From: an uncultured Lachnospiraceae bacterium
Lineage (GTDB): Bacteria; Bacillota; Clostridia; Lachnospirales; Lachnospiraceae
Length of the DNA stretch: 64,000 nucleotides
Assembly (NCBI GenBank): GCA_934364805.1
Contig: CAKRMH010000009.1
Location: 1 to 64,000, forward strand
Direction: 5' to 3'
The notes beneath the pieces were generated by a model, which had not been told where the DNA came from, searched no databases, and saw only the letters and a list, made by a program, of their open reading frames with translations. Shown piece after piece: positions 1 through 7,568 of the stretch (the stretch's first letter is position 1; each line of letters begins with the position of its first letter). Both the position numbers and the translations under genes were made by a program.

Positions 1-72
1 CGATAGTGGCGTAGTTGGTAACGCGCGACCTTGCCAAGGTCGAGACCGCGGGTTCGAGCCCCGTCTATCGCT
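1..72 (+). tRNA. tRNA-Gly (GCC), 5' end cut by the window edge
   Basis: Cloverleaf visible directly. The acceptor 3' strand CTATCGC (65-71) pairs with CGATAG at the window start, so the first G lies just outside. The anticodon arm GACCTTGCCAAGGTC carries anticodon GCC (Gly). The T arm is GCGGGTTCGAGCCCCGT, with the usual GGTTCGA core. The discriminator is T72 and no CCA is encoded. A strong hairpin with a T-run follows at once. Confidence 0.93.
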
Positions 73-78
73 CTTAAT

Positions 79-122
79 AAAAGGACGTGTGAAAAAACGA
101 AAGTTTTTTACACGTCCTTTTT
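79..122 (+). terminator. Intrinsic terminator after tRNA-Gly
   Basis: GGACGTGT and ACACGTCC arms continue into an A/T-rich stem closed by a GAAA tetraloop and are followed by a T-run. A sequence-variant version of the same hairpin follows the rubrerythrin gene (21811-21852). In both places the 235-bp dispersed repeat begins about 25-30 bases later. Confidence 0.85.
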
Positions 123-146
123 CTGTTATCCGTATTTTGCTTCTGT

Positions 147-381
147 TTCTCCGTAATTCGCATATAAAATACCGATTTCCCCTACAGTCACCGCCAAATA
201 CCACCGTACGCAAACCCAATTCTCCGTAAACATGAAAAAATCCATGATCACACCGACAATTTTTACATATTTGACGGTGTAATCATGCCAAATGACCTGT
301 CTACGGAGAATTGGCGTTATTTATGAGGTATTTTTCTATTATTTTAGGTGTAGGGGAGCTTTTTCTTCGAATTACGGAGAA
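147..381. repeat. Dispersed palindromic element, copy 1 (235 bp)
   Basis: Terminal inverted repeats TTCTCCGTAATTCG (147-160) and CGAATTACGGAGAA (368-381). An internal arm pair CCAATTCTCCGTA / TACGGAGAATTGG encloses a further imperfect pair, CATGATCACACCG / CGGTGTAATCATG. The full element recurs at 21878-22112 and its right part at 24961-25130. All three copies lie between convergent gene ends. No transposase is encoded. A 73-codon frame (311-532) runs over its right end and is judged spurious. The 73-409 gap holds only the terminator and this element. Confidence 0.9.
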
Positions 382-409
382 TGGAACTGTCATGTACAGG
401 TATAAAGTT

Positions 410-1771
410 TTATTTCTCCGGAAAATCTCTTGTAATGTTCTGCAGCCAGGTTCCCTTTTTATAATGATAAAATATGAATGGCATCTTCACGAATTCATCC
501 AGACACAGGATGAAATAAACCGTTATTGGTGAAAGCTTCCATACAAAAGCAGCCAGGAAGCCGGCCGGCACCATAACGCCCCACATGCAGATGATATCGC
601 AGATCAGTCCATATCTGGAATCGCCGCCTGCACGGAAAACTCCACAGATCAGGCAGGTATTGATCAGCTGCCCGATCAGATAATAGCAGGAAATAAAAAG
701 CATCTGTTCCAGATATACATTGGCTGTATCCGATAAAGATACCATGGTAAAAATAAGCGGGCGGGCAAGATAAAGCAGAATTGCTCCTGCGGCACCGCTG
801 ATCAGTGTGACCCGGATCAGCCTCGATGCATCTTCTCTGGCGCGGTCCATTGCGCCTTCCCCGATCGTCTTTCCAAGGATGATCGCACCACCATATGCGA
901 TTCCGTACCCAACGACCGCAAACAGATCACGGACAACCGTTACTACCGAGTTGGCTGCAACGATATCCTCATTCAGATGTCCCATGATAACGGTGTACAA
1001 CAGAAATGCGACACCCCAGACACATTCATTTGCAACCGCAGGCAGGGAATATTTCAGGAAATCCCGGAACAGAAGCGGCTCTGAATAAAAAAGACTGCCG
1101 ATATGAAAATGCACCTCTTTCTGCCTCTGGTTATCAATAACACAGACGACCACCTCAAATGCCCTTGCAATTGTTGTTGCAAATGCAACACCGATCAGTC
1201 CAAGCTTCGGAATCCCCAGAAGCCCGAAAATAAAACATGCGTTTAATATGATATTCACAAGTACCGCACATACGCTGGTGATCGTCGAGAATTTCACGCG
1301 TTCTATACTTCTCATCATGCACAGATACATCTGCGAAAATCCCATAAGCACATAGCTTACGCCAAGGATACGAAGATACCTGCTTCCCAGCGTGATCAGA
1401 TTGGTATCATTCGTAAAAATATGCATGATCTGCGAAGGAAGCACAATTGCAGCCACGCAGAAAAGCATGGAGATCGGCACAGAAAAACGCAGTGCGATCC
1501 CGAGAATGTGTTCAATCGTTCTTGTATCCTTTTTGCCCCAGTACTGGGATACGAGCATCGCAATTCCGGAGCCAAGTCCTGTAATAAAAATATTCAGAAT
1601 AAACATGACCTGGTTTGCAAGCGAGACAGCTGCGATCGCTGACTGGCTGACATAACCAAGCATGAGCACATCCACCGAATTCACCATGGCACTGATCAGA
1701 TTCTGAATTGCGATCGGCAGCACAAGTACAAAAAGCTGTCGGTAAAAAGCTGGTATTTCTCTTTTTATCAT
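410..1771 (-). CDS. MATE family efflux transporter
   Basis: A 453-residue polytopic protein of the usual MATE length, with about twelve hydrophobic segments in two similar halves. The N-terminal half carries the typical NSVDVLMLGYVSQSAIAAVSLANQ stretch in shortened form (NSVDVLMLGY). MATE proteins are H+ or Na+ antiporters that export drugs or metabolites; the substrate cannot be read here. The start is supported by an AGGGGGA-type ribosome site about 10 bases upstream. It is convergent with the tRNA and repeat copy 1, and divergent from the thiamine operon. Confidence 0.9.
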   Translation of the reverse strand: MIKREIPAFYRQLFVLVLPIAIQNLISAMVNSVDVLMLGYVSQSAIAAVSLANQVMFILNIFITGLGSGIAMLVSQYWGKKDTRTIEHILGIALRFSVPISMLFCVAAIVLPSQIMHIFTNDTNLITLGSRYLRILGVSYVLMGFSQMYLCMMRSIERVKFSTITSVCAVLVNIILNACFIFGLLGIPKLGLIGVAFATTIARAFEVVVCVIDNQRQKEVHFHIGSLFYSEPLLFRDFLKYSLPAVANECVWGVAFLLYTVIMGHLNEDIVAANSVVTVVRDLFAVVGYGIAYGGAIILGKTIGEGAMDRAREDASRLIRVTLISGAAGAILLYLARPLIFTMVSLSDTANVYLEQMLFISCYYLIGQLINTCLICGVFRAGGDSRYGLICDIICMWGVMVPAGFLAAFVWKLSPITVYFILCLDEFVKMPFIFYHYKKGTWLQNITRDFPEK

Positions 1772-1846
1772 ATGTAAAAGTCCCCCTGTTTCTCCCTGTC
1801 TATATCGTTATGATAAGCCATACACTTCGGAATGACAAGCCACCTC

Positions 1847-1874
1847 TTGACAATCTTATCAGAAAGTGTATACT
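1847..1874 (+). promoter_or_regulatory. Sigma-A-type promoter of the thi operon
   Basis: TTGACA (1847-1852), 16-bp spacer, TATACT (1869-1874). It is placed about 18 bases before the TPP aptamer, as expected for the leader start. Confidence 0.75.
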
Positions 1875-1892
1875 TCTCTTTGTAAAATTGAA

Positions 1893-1976
1893 CAGGGGAG
1901 CTTATGTCTGTAGGCTGAGAGGAAGTCATCAACTTCGACCCATATACCTGATTTGGATAATGCCAACGTAGGAACG
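1893..1976 (+). promoter_or_regulatory. TPP (THI-box) riboswitch
   Basis: Shows the conserved THI-box elements in order: GGGGAGC, GGCTGAGAGGAAG, GACCCATATACCTGATTTGG and AATGCCAACGTAGGAAC. The family binds thiamine pyrophosphate and represses thiamine biosynthesis. A terminator hairpin (1993-2020) follows directly, so control is probably by premature termination. Confidence 0.96.
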
Positions 1977-1992
1977 TAGAATATGAATTTAC

Positions 1993-2020
1993 GGGAGATG
2001 TTAAGGCATCTCCCTTTTTT
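1993..2020 (+). terminator. Riboswitch expression-platform terminator
   Basis: GGGAGATG/CATCTCCC stem followed by a run of six T, directly behind the TPP aptamer. This is the likely conditional terminator. Confidence 0.85.
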
Positions 2021-2089
2021 ATTGCGTCAACAGGTACTTCAAACCACCGATTTTACATCATAATTTCATATGGATAAACGAGAGTGAAC

Positions 2090-2144
2090 AGAGTTCATGA
2101 AGGGGTGCACCACCGCGGGTGTATTTTTTCGTGAACTCTTTTTT
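2090..2144 (+). terminator. Second leader terminator with T-box-like loop
   Basis: AGAGTTCATGAA (2090-2101) pairs with TTCGTGAACTCT (2128-2139) using one G-T wobble, then T6. The loop carries GGGGTGCACCACCGCGG, close to the T-box core GGGTGGNACCGCGG but with the TGGN bulge altered. Only about 70 bases separate it from the first terminator, too few for a T-box Stem I. It may be a T-box remnant or an independent attenuator. Confidence 0.65.
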
Positions 2145-2210
2145 GATGGAAAAGTCAATAAAGAACAACATGCCGTGTTCCATCCCTCATTTATCCGGAA
2201 AGGAGGAACC

Positions 2211-2417
2211 GTGGTCAGAATCAACGGAAAAGACGCTCCGGATGCTGTTTCTTTGTCTGTTCTCGAGTATCTGGAGCAGAGCAGCTACAAACTGCAGCAT
2301 GTGGTGGTGGAGCTAAACGAGGAAATCCTGCCAAAGGAAGCCTATGACAAGACCATCCTAAACGATGGCGATGTTCTTGAGATCCTAAGCTTCATGGGCG
2401 GTGGATCGGGTGCATAA
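2211..2417 (+). CDS. thiS: Sulfur carrier protein ThiS
   Basis: A 68-residue ubiquitin-fold sulfur carrier for thiazole synthesis. The GTG start at 2211 is chosen because AGGAGGA sits 3-9 bases upstream and the family begins here; a longer reading from 2097 would run through the leader terminator. Family signature near the C-terminus: NDGDVLEILSFMGGG. Oddity: known ThiS proteins end in Gly-Gly, whose carboxylate is adenylated, whereas this one continues with Ser-Gly-Ala. No thiF lies in the operon. It is followed by thiG, thiH and thiE under the same TPP riboswitch. Confidence 0.88.
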   Translation: MVRINGKDAPDAVSLSVLEYLEQSSYKLQHVVVELNEEILPKEAYDKTILNDGDVLEILSFMGGGSGA

Positions 2418-2504
2418 TACTGTATTACACACCATTTCATAATGCGGATGAGGCGCAGGTCCTCATATCATTATTTAAAAATTATCAGAAAAGAGGAAAT
2501 CATT

Positions 2505-3281
2505 ATGAGCAGCACAAACGATAAACTGATTCTTGGAGGACACGAATTTACCTCCCGTTTTATTCTTGGATCCGGCAAATTTTCCCTGGATCTCGTAAAA
2601 GCATGCATTGAAAAAGCCGATGCACAGATCATCACCCTGGCTCTCCGCAGAGCAAACGAAGGCGGTCTTGCCAATATCTTAGACTATATTCCAGACAATG
2701 TAACATTACTTCCAAACACTTCCGGCGCAAGAAATGCCGATGAGGCTGTCCGCATCGCCAGACTTTCCCGTGAACTCGGATGCGGTGATTTTGTCAAGGT
2801 CGAGATCATGCATGATTCCAAATATCTGCTTCCGGACAACTATGAAACGATCCGTGCAACCGAGATTCTTGCAAAAGAAGGCTTTATTGTAATGCCTTAC
2901 ATGTATCCGGATTTAAATGTTGCCCGCGAACTCGTCAATGCAGGCGCTGCAAGCATCATGCCACTCGGTGCACCGATCGGCTCCAACAAAGGGATCTGCA
3001 CCAAAGAATTTATTCAGATCCTGATCGACGAGATCGATCTTCCGATCATTGTAGATGCCGGAATCGGCCGTCCATCCCAGGCATGCGAAGCCATGGAAAT
3101 GGGTGCTTCCGCAGTTATGGCAAACACAGCAGTCGCTACTGCCGGTGATGTTGAAGTGATGGCAGAAGCCTTCAAAAAGGCAATCGAAGCCGGAAGAAGT
3201 GCTTATCTGGCCGGATTCGGACGCACGCTGTCAAAAGGTGCAAGCGCATCCTCACCGCTCACCGGATTTTTACATGACTAA
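2505..3281 (+). CDS. thiG: Thiazole synthase ThiG
   Basis: A 258-residue TIM-barrel enzyme that joins 1-deoxyxylulose 5-phosphate, dehydroglycine from ThiH and sulfur from ThiS into the thiazole phosphate. FILGSGKFS begins the barrel, DFVKVEIM carries the predicted Schiff-base lysine, and PIVDAGIGRPSQA and MGASAVMANTAVA form the phosphate-binding end. The ATG at 2505 follows an AAGAGG site and matches family length; an upstream in-frame ATG at 2442 would add an unrelated basic extension. It is 23 bases ahead of thiH. Confidence 0.96.
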   Translation: MSSTNDKLILGGHEFTSRFILGSGKFSLDLVKACIEKADAQIITLALRRANEGGLANILDYIPDNVTLLPNTSGARNADEAVRIARLSRELGCGDFVKVEIMHDSKYLLPDNYETIRATEILAKEGFIVMPYMYPDLNVARELVNAGAASIMPLGAPIGSNKGICTKEFIQILIDEIDLPIIVDAGIGRPSQACEAMEMGASAVMANTAVATAGDVEVMAEAFKKAIEAGRSAYLAGFGRTLSKGASASSPLTGFLHD

Positions 3282-3304
3282 TCACGCACAGAAAGGAAAA
3301 AGAA

Positions 3305-4525
3305 ATGACTGCAAAAGACGAGCATTTTAATGACAGTATCGTAAATGAAGTGATCCTTGAAGATATGAAGAAAAACCGGATTGATCACATGAAATACCTT
3401 CCGGGAATGGAGGTTCTTGAATCCGATGTCATGGATCAGGTCATTACGGCAATGGACGCATACGACTATGATCAGTACACACAGGCAGATGTAAGAGCTG
3501 CACTCGCACATGACAACCGCACTCCGGAGGATTTCAAAGCACTCCTGTCCCCTGCTGCACTCCCGCTTCTCGAGGAGATCGCACAGGCTGCACAGCTTGA
3601 GACCAGAAAACATTTTGGAAACAGCGTTTATATGTTCACTCCGATCTACATCTCCAATTACTGCGAAAACTATTGTATCTATTGTGGATTCAACTGCCAC
3701 AATAAGATCAACCGTGCCAGATTAAATGCAGATGAGATCGACCGTGAAATGGAAGCGATCGCCAGAACCGGACTTCAGGAGATTCTGATTCTGACCGGTG
3801 AAAGCCGCAGCATGTCCGATGTCGAATACATCGGCGAGGCATGTAAAATCGCAAGAAAATACTTCAAAGTCATTGGTCTTGAAGTTTATCCAATGAATTC
3901 CGATGAATATGCATATCTGCATGAATGCGGTGCCGACTATGTGACCGTTTTCCAGGAAAGCTATAATTCCGACAAATATGAGACTCTGCATCTTGCCGGA
4001 CACAAGCGTATTTTTCCATACCGTGTCAATGCACAGGAGCGTGCGTTAAAAGGCGGTATGCGCGGTGTCGGCTTTGCCGCACTTTTAGGTCTCGACGACT
4101 TCCGCAAGGATGCGTTTGCCACCGGATACCATGCATATCTTCTCCAGAAGAAATATCCACATGCTGAGATCGCATTCTCCTGTCCGCGTCTGCGTCCGAT
4201 CATCAACAACGACCGGATCAATCCAAAAGATGTACACGAAAGACAGCTGCTTCAGGTAGTCTGCGCTTACCGTCTGTTTATGCCATTTGCAAGCATCACG
4301 GTATCCACGCGTGAAAACGCCAGAGTACGTGATAATCTTGTAAGCATTGCGGCAACCAAGATCTCTGCCGGTGTAAGCACAGGAATCGGAAGCCATGTAG
4401 ACGATATTGAGGATAAAGGAGATGACCAGTTTGAGATCTCCGATGGAAGAAGCGTGGACGAAGTATACAATGCACTTCTTGCACATGATCTCCAGCCGGT
4501 CATGAGTGATTATATTTATGTATAA
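3305..4525 (+). CDS. thiH: 2-iminoacetate synthase ThiH (radical SAM)
   Basis: A 406-residue radical SAM tyrosine lyase that makes dehydroglycine for ThiG and releases p-cresol. The cluster motif CENYCIYCGF (CxxxCxxC) lies near residue 120, and a BATS-type C-terminal region follows. The start has AGAAAGGAAAAAGA upstream. ThiH is the oxygen-sensitive route, in contrast to the ThiO oxidase, which suits an anaerobe. The end overlaps the thiE reading frame by a few codons, implying coupled translation. Confidence 0.96.
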   Translation: MTAKDEHFNDSIVNEVILEDMKKNRIDHMKYLPGMEVLESDVMDQVITAMDAYDYDQYTQADVRAALAHDNRTPEDFKALLSPAALPLLEEIAQAAQLETRKHFGNSVYMFTPIYISNYCENYCIYCGFNCHNKINRARLNADEIDREMEAIARTGLQEILILTGESRSMSDVEYIGEACKIARKYFKVIGLEVYPMNSDEYAYLHECGADYVTVFQESYNSDKYETLHLAGHKRIFPYRVNAQERALKGGMRGVGFAALLGLDDFRKDAFATGYHAYLLQKKYPHAEIAFSCPRLRPIINNDRINPKDVHERQLLQVVCAYRLFMPFASITVSTRENARVRDNLVSIAATKISAGVSTGIGSHVDDIEDKGDDQFEISDGRSVDEVYNALLAHDLQPVMSDYIYV

Positions 4526-5156
4526 TAATGATGTAAAAATCACAGGAACTGACGGATTCTGCTCTGGAACTAAACATTTGTGTTCCGGGGCAGATCTCTC
4601 ACACATCATCGCTGTTTCCAACCGCCATCTGTGTGAAAGGCCTTACCTAAAGCAGGTTGCCCGCATCTGCAGCCAACACCCAGAAGCATTTATATTAAGA
4701 GAAAAAGATCTGCCGGAAGAAGAATATCTTCTCCTGGCAGATCAGGTAATGGAACTATGCAGACAATATGAAGTTCCGTGCATAATCCACAATTTTTTGT
4801 CCGTCGCACGAAGACTGGATAGTTCCTCCATCCATCTTCCGCTTCCGGTGCTCCGGGAGCATCCCGATGCCGCAGACGAATTCCGCTGTGTCGGTACTTC
4901 TGTGCATTCTCTTTCCGATGCACTCGAAGCTGAAAAACTGGGTGCTTCCTATATAACGGCAGGACATATTTATGCGACCGACTGCAAAAAGGGACTTCCT
5001 CCAAGAGGACTTTCCTTTCTGCAGGATGTCTGTTCCCATGTCACGATCCCGGTTTATGCAATCGGCGGAATCCACCTTGGTACACCGCAGATCACAGAAG
5101 TCATGGATTGTGGTGCTGCGGGCGCCTGCATCATGTCGCAGATGATGCGGATCTGA
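4518..5156 (+). CDS. thiE: Thiamine phosphate synthase ThiE/TenI family
   Basis: About 212 residues, from an ATG at 4518 that overlaps the thiH end by 8 bases (an earlier in-frame ATG lies at 4506). Late-barrel family motifs are clear: GASYITAGHIYATDCKKGLPPRG and PVYAIGGI in shortened form, ending in a GAAGACIMS phosphate site. The N-terminal strand (ISHIIAVSNRHLC-like) is less typical. ThiE couples the pyrimidine diphosphate to thiazole phosphate; the TenI branch aromatizes thiazole instead. Position at the end of thiSGH fits either role. Confidence 0.85.
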   Translation: MYNNDVKITGTDGFCSGTKHLCSGADLSHIIAVSNRHLCERPYLKQVARICSQHPEAFILREKDLPEEEYLLLADQVMELCRQYEVPCIIHNFLSVARRLDSSSIHLPLPVLREHPDAADEFRCVGTSVHSLSDALEAEKLGASYITAGHIYATDCKKGLPPRGLSFLQDVCSHVTIPVYAIGGIHLGTPQITEVMDCGAAGACIMSQMMRI

Positions 5157-5160
5157 GGAC

Positions 5161-5317
5161 GCTGTGATACGGTCTCTATTCTGCTGACGATGACGCAGCT
5201 GTTGCGGTACGGACTCTATTCTGCTGATGACTCCGCAGCTGTTGCGGTACGGACTCTATTCTCCTGACGACGGCGCAGCTGTTGCGGTACGGACTCTATT
5301 CTCCTGACGACGGTGCT
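5161..5317. repeat. Tandem 40-bp repeat over a gene 3' end
   Basis: Three 40-bp units (5198-5237, 5238-5277, 5278-5317), each with GCTGTTGCGGTACGGACTCT, preceded by a degenerate 37-bp unit (5161-5197). The unit nearest the alarmone synthetase gene contains its last codons and TAG stop; the others lie in the gap to thiE. A unit length of 40 is not a multiple of three, so further units cannot extend the protein. Confidence 0.9.
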
Positions 5318-6108
5318 TCATCATCTCCGAATTCGCCCAGCAGCCGAATCGGGCGTGGCGCCCCCAAAAGCTGCACCGGGCGGTTCTTCTGTGCTTTTGC
5401 CTTCTTGCGGAACTCCGGACTGTTCATACGGTTTCTTATATTCTCCATCCGGGTATCCAATGCTGCACTGATCTGTGCACATTCCTGCAATTCAATTGCC
5501 AGCTGCTCCGCCTCATCGGCCGGAATATCTTTCTTATAACGAAGCTTATGCTCCAGACTTGCCCAGAAATCCATAGCGATCGTGCGGAGCTGGACCTCAA
5601 CTTTCATCGGACGTTTCTCATTTTCCAGGAAAATCGGGATCTCAACGATCAGATGAAGGCTGCGGTAGCCGCTCTCCTTCGGGTTCTTAATGTAGTCCTT
5701 CCGCTCGATCAGGGTAACATCATCCTGCTGCAGCAGACAATCTGCCAGCATGTAAATATCCTCCGGGAAAGAGCACACAACTCTTACACCGGCGATATCC
5801 TTGATCTGTTCCTCGATTGCATCAAGGTTAAGCGGAATATTTTTTCTCCGCACTTTTTTTAAAATGCTGTCCATGGACTTGGTACGACTTTTGATGGATT
5901 CGATCGGGTTACGGTCATACTGTAAGGAAAATTGTTCATTCAATACCTTAAACTTCGTCTCTACCTCCATGATCGCACAGCGGTAATACGCCATTCTGCT
6001 TTCAATCGGTTCTATGTTTTCCTGCATCATATCCAGGAATTCGTCAGATAATAAGCTGTCGCGGATAAACTGCTCCTTCGCCTGCTCAAAGTACTTTTCT
6101 ATTTTCAT
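5296..6108 (-). CDS. Small alarmone synthetase, RelP/RelQ (YjbM) type GTP pyrophosphokinase
   Basis: A 270-residue stand-alone (p)ppGpp synthetase domain without hydrolase or regulatory domains. The start at 6108 (MKIEKYFEQA) follows GGAGAGG; the frame runs 39 codons further upstream without support. RelA/SpoT synthetase motifs are present: SIKSRTKSMDSIL, IKDIAGVRVVCSF, YIKNPKESGYRSLH and VEVQLRTIAMDFWASLEH. The family makes (p)ppGpp from ATP and GTP/GDP under stress. The Pro/Arg-rich tail ends inside the tandem repeat, so its last residues come from repeat sequence. Confidence 0.92.
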   Translation of the reverse strand: MKIEKYFEQAKEQFIRDSLLSDEFLDMMQENIEPIESRMAYYRCAIMEVETKFKVLNEQFSLQYDRNPIESIKSRTKSMDSILKKVRRKNIPLNLDAIEEQIKDIAGVRVVCSFPEDIYMLADCLLQQDDVTLIERKDYIKNPKESGYRSLHLIVEIPIFLENEKRPMKVEVQLRTIAMDFWASLEHKLRYKKDIPADEAEQLAIELQECAQISAALDTRMENIRNRMNSPEFRKKAKAQKNRPVQLLGAPRPIRLLGEFGDDEAPSSGE

Positions 6109-6206
6109 GCTGCTGCCTCTCCAATACTTTTTCTCTTTCGATGCCTCTATTATATCGTTTTTCAGCAGCGTCGTGTATAAAGATTGCATGAAAATTTTAT
6201 GAATTA

Positions 6207-6428
6207 TTATGTGCTGTAGCGACAAAGCATCTGTTCCAGCTGACCTGTCATGTCATTCTTCTGGACTCTCACTTCGATCGGTTTCGTCAGATCCAGGCTG
6301 AATACCCCAAGCAGCGATTTGCCATCCACTTCATAGCGCCCGGAGATCAGATCGATCTCACCTTCACACGACTGTATATTATTAACAAATTCTTTGACTT
6401 TTTCCACAGAATCGAGTCTGATATACAT
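6207..6428 (-). CDS. HPr-like protein lacking the catalytic histidine
   Basis: 73 residues from MYIRLDSVEK; an upstream extension to 6533 would run into the cysK terminator. The second half matches HPr around its regulatory serine (GKSLLGVFSLDL, compare KSIMGVMSL), but the first half has no GxHARP phosphotransfer motif, so it cannot be a classical PTS carrier. This recalls Bacillus Crh, which keeps Ser46 and has lost His15. A role in catabolite control is inference. It lies in the same direction as the alarmone synthetase, 98 bases upstream of its start. Confidence 0.75.
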   Translation of the reverse strand: MYIRLDSVEKVKEFVNNIQSCEGEIDLISGRYEVDGKSLLGVFSLDLTKPIEVRVQKNDMTGQLEQMLCRYST

Positions 6429-6516
6429 ACTTACCCACCGTACTTTCTTTTTTTTCACTACGTATTCAATATATGCCGGCAGGCATCTATGTATGACAGT
6501 TTTTTTCATAAATAAT

Positions 6517-6548
6517 AAAAGAAGCATTTTCATTTCGAAAATGCTTCC
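6517..6548 (-). terminator. Terminator of metY-cysK
   Basis: GAAGCATTTTC (6521-6531) pairs perfectly with GAAAATGCTTC (6537-6547). Read on the minus strand it ends in a T-rich stretch. It lies about 80 bases beyond the cysK stop. Confidence 0.8.
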
Positions 6549-6624
6549 CTCAATATGATGTTATTTCTGATTCATGTTATTTGTAATTTAAGGATTTCGT
6601 TTTGGCATGTTTTGTTTATAGGAC

Positions 6625-7557
6625 TTAGTCTTTAAATAAATCGGTAGAGTAATAACGGTCTCCGCTGTCCGGAAGAAGTGCAACTACGGTCTTGCCTTCG
6701 AATTCCGGTCTCTTTGCTACCTGGATTGCAGCCCAGAGTGCAGCACCGGAAGAAATTCCAACAAGTACGCCCTCTTCTTTTGCGATCTCTTTTCCAAATG
6801 CAAATGCATCGTCATTTGCTACCGGAATGATCTCATCATATACTTCAGTGTTCAGTGTATTTGGCACAAATCCTGCTCCAATTCCCTGGATCTTATGTGG
6901 TCCGGCGTTCTCTCCAGATAAAACTGCAGATGTTGCAGGCTCTACAGCAACGATCTTTACGTCAGATTTCTTGGATTTTAAATACTCACCGACACCGGTG
7001 ATCGTTCCACCAGTACCAACACCAGCAACAAAAGCATCGACTGCTCCGTCTGTGTCAGCCCAGATCTCAGGACCAGTTGTTTTGCGGTGTGCAGCCGGGT
7101 TTGCCGGGTTTTCAAACTGCTCCGGGATAAAGCTTTCCGGAATCTCTTTATGAAGCTCTTCTGCCTTGGCAATTGCACCTTTCATTCCCTTGGTTCCATC
7201 TGTCAGTACAAGCTCTGCTCCATATGCTTTTATGATGTTTCTGCGCTCGATGCTCATGGTCTCCGGAAGCACGATGATGATCTTATAGCCTTTTGCTGCT
7301 GCAATTGCTGCAAGACCTATACCGGTGTTACCAGAAGTTGGCTCAATGATCGTATAACCTGGTTTTAGTTTACCGTCCGCTTCTGCCTGCTCGATCATTT
7401 CCTTTGCAATACGGTCTTTTACGCTTCCTGCCGGGTTAAAATACTCCAGTTTTGCTAAGAGTTTTGCCTTTAAACCGTATTTCTCTTCCATATGTGTAAA
7501 TTCTACTAATGGTGTGTTTCCAATGAGCCCGATCGCTCCCTGATAAATATTTGACAT
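6625..7557 (-). CDS. cysK: Cysteine synthase A
   Basis: A 310-residue PLP enzyme converting O-acetylserine and sulfide to cysteine. NPAGSVKDRIA carries the PLP lysine, PTSGNTGIGLA the substrate loop and GTGGTITGVGEYL the PLP-phosphate loop. Length is standard. The start is 11 bases from the metY stop, behind AGGAGG, so the two are one transcript with metY first. The shared operator-like promoter ahead of metY suggests Rrf2 control of this sulfur operon. Confidence 0.96.
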   Translation of the reverse strand: MSNIYQGAIGLIGNTPLVEFTHMEEKYGLKAKLLAKLEYFNPAGSVKDRIAKEMIEQAEADGKLKPGYTIIEPTSGNTGIGLAAIAAAKGYKIIIVLPETMSIERRNIIKAYGAELVLTDGTKGMKGAIAKAEELHKEIPESFIPEQFENPANPAAHRKTTGPEIWADTDGAVDAFVAGVGTGGTITGVGEYLKSKKSDVKIVAVEPATSAVLSGENAGPHKIQGIGAGFVPNTLNTEVYDEIIPVANDDAFAFGKEIAKEEGVLVGISSGAALWAAIQVAKRPEFEGKTVVALLPDSGDRYYSTDLFKD

Positions 7558-7568
7558 TTTGTTCCTCC

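Noticed and set aside
311..532. A 73-codon plus-strand frame over the right end of repeat copy 1 and the MATE gene end
   Set aside because: It consists of repeat sequence plus antisense of the MATE gene. Frames of similar start recur at the other copies because the repeat is shared, not because a protein is conserved.
2015..2144. A complete functional T-box in the thi leader
   Set aside because: Core-like sequence exists but there is no room for Stem I and the TGGN bulge is altered; reported only as a T-box-like terminator.
5161..5317. Possible CRISPR array
   Set aside because: Units are contiguous 40-bp tandem copies without variable spacers, and they overlap a gene end. The 29064-29168 repeat fails for the same reason. 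No cas genes are present.
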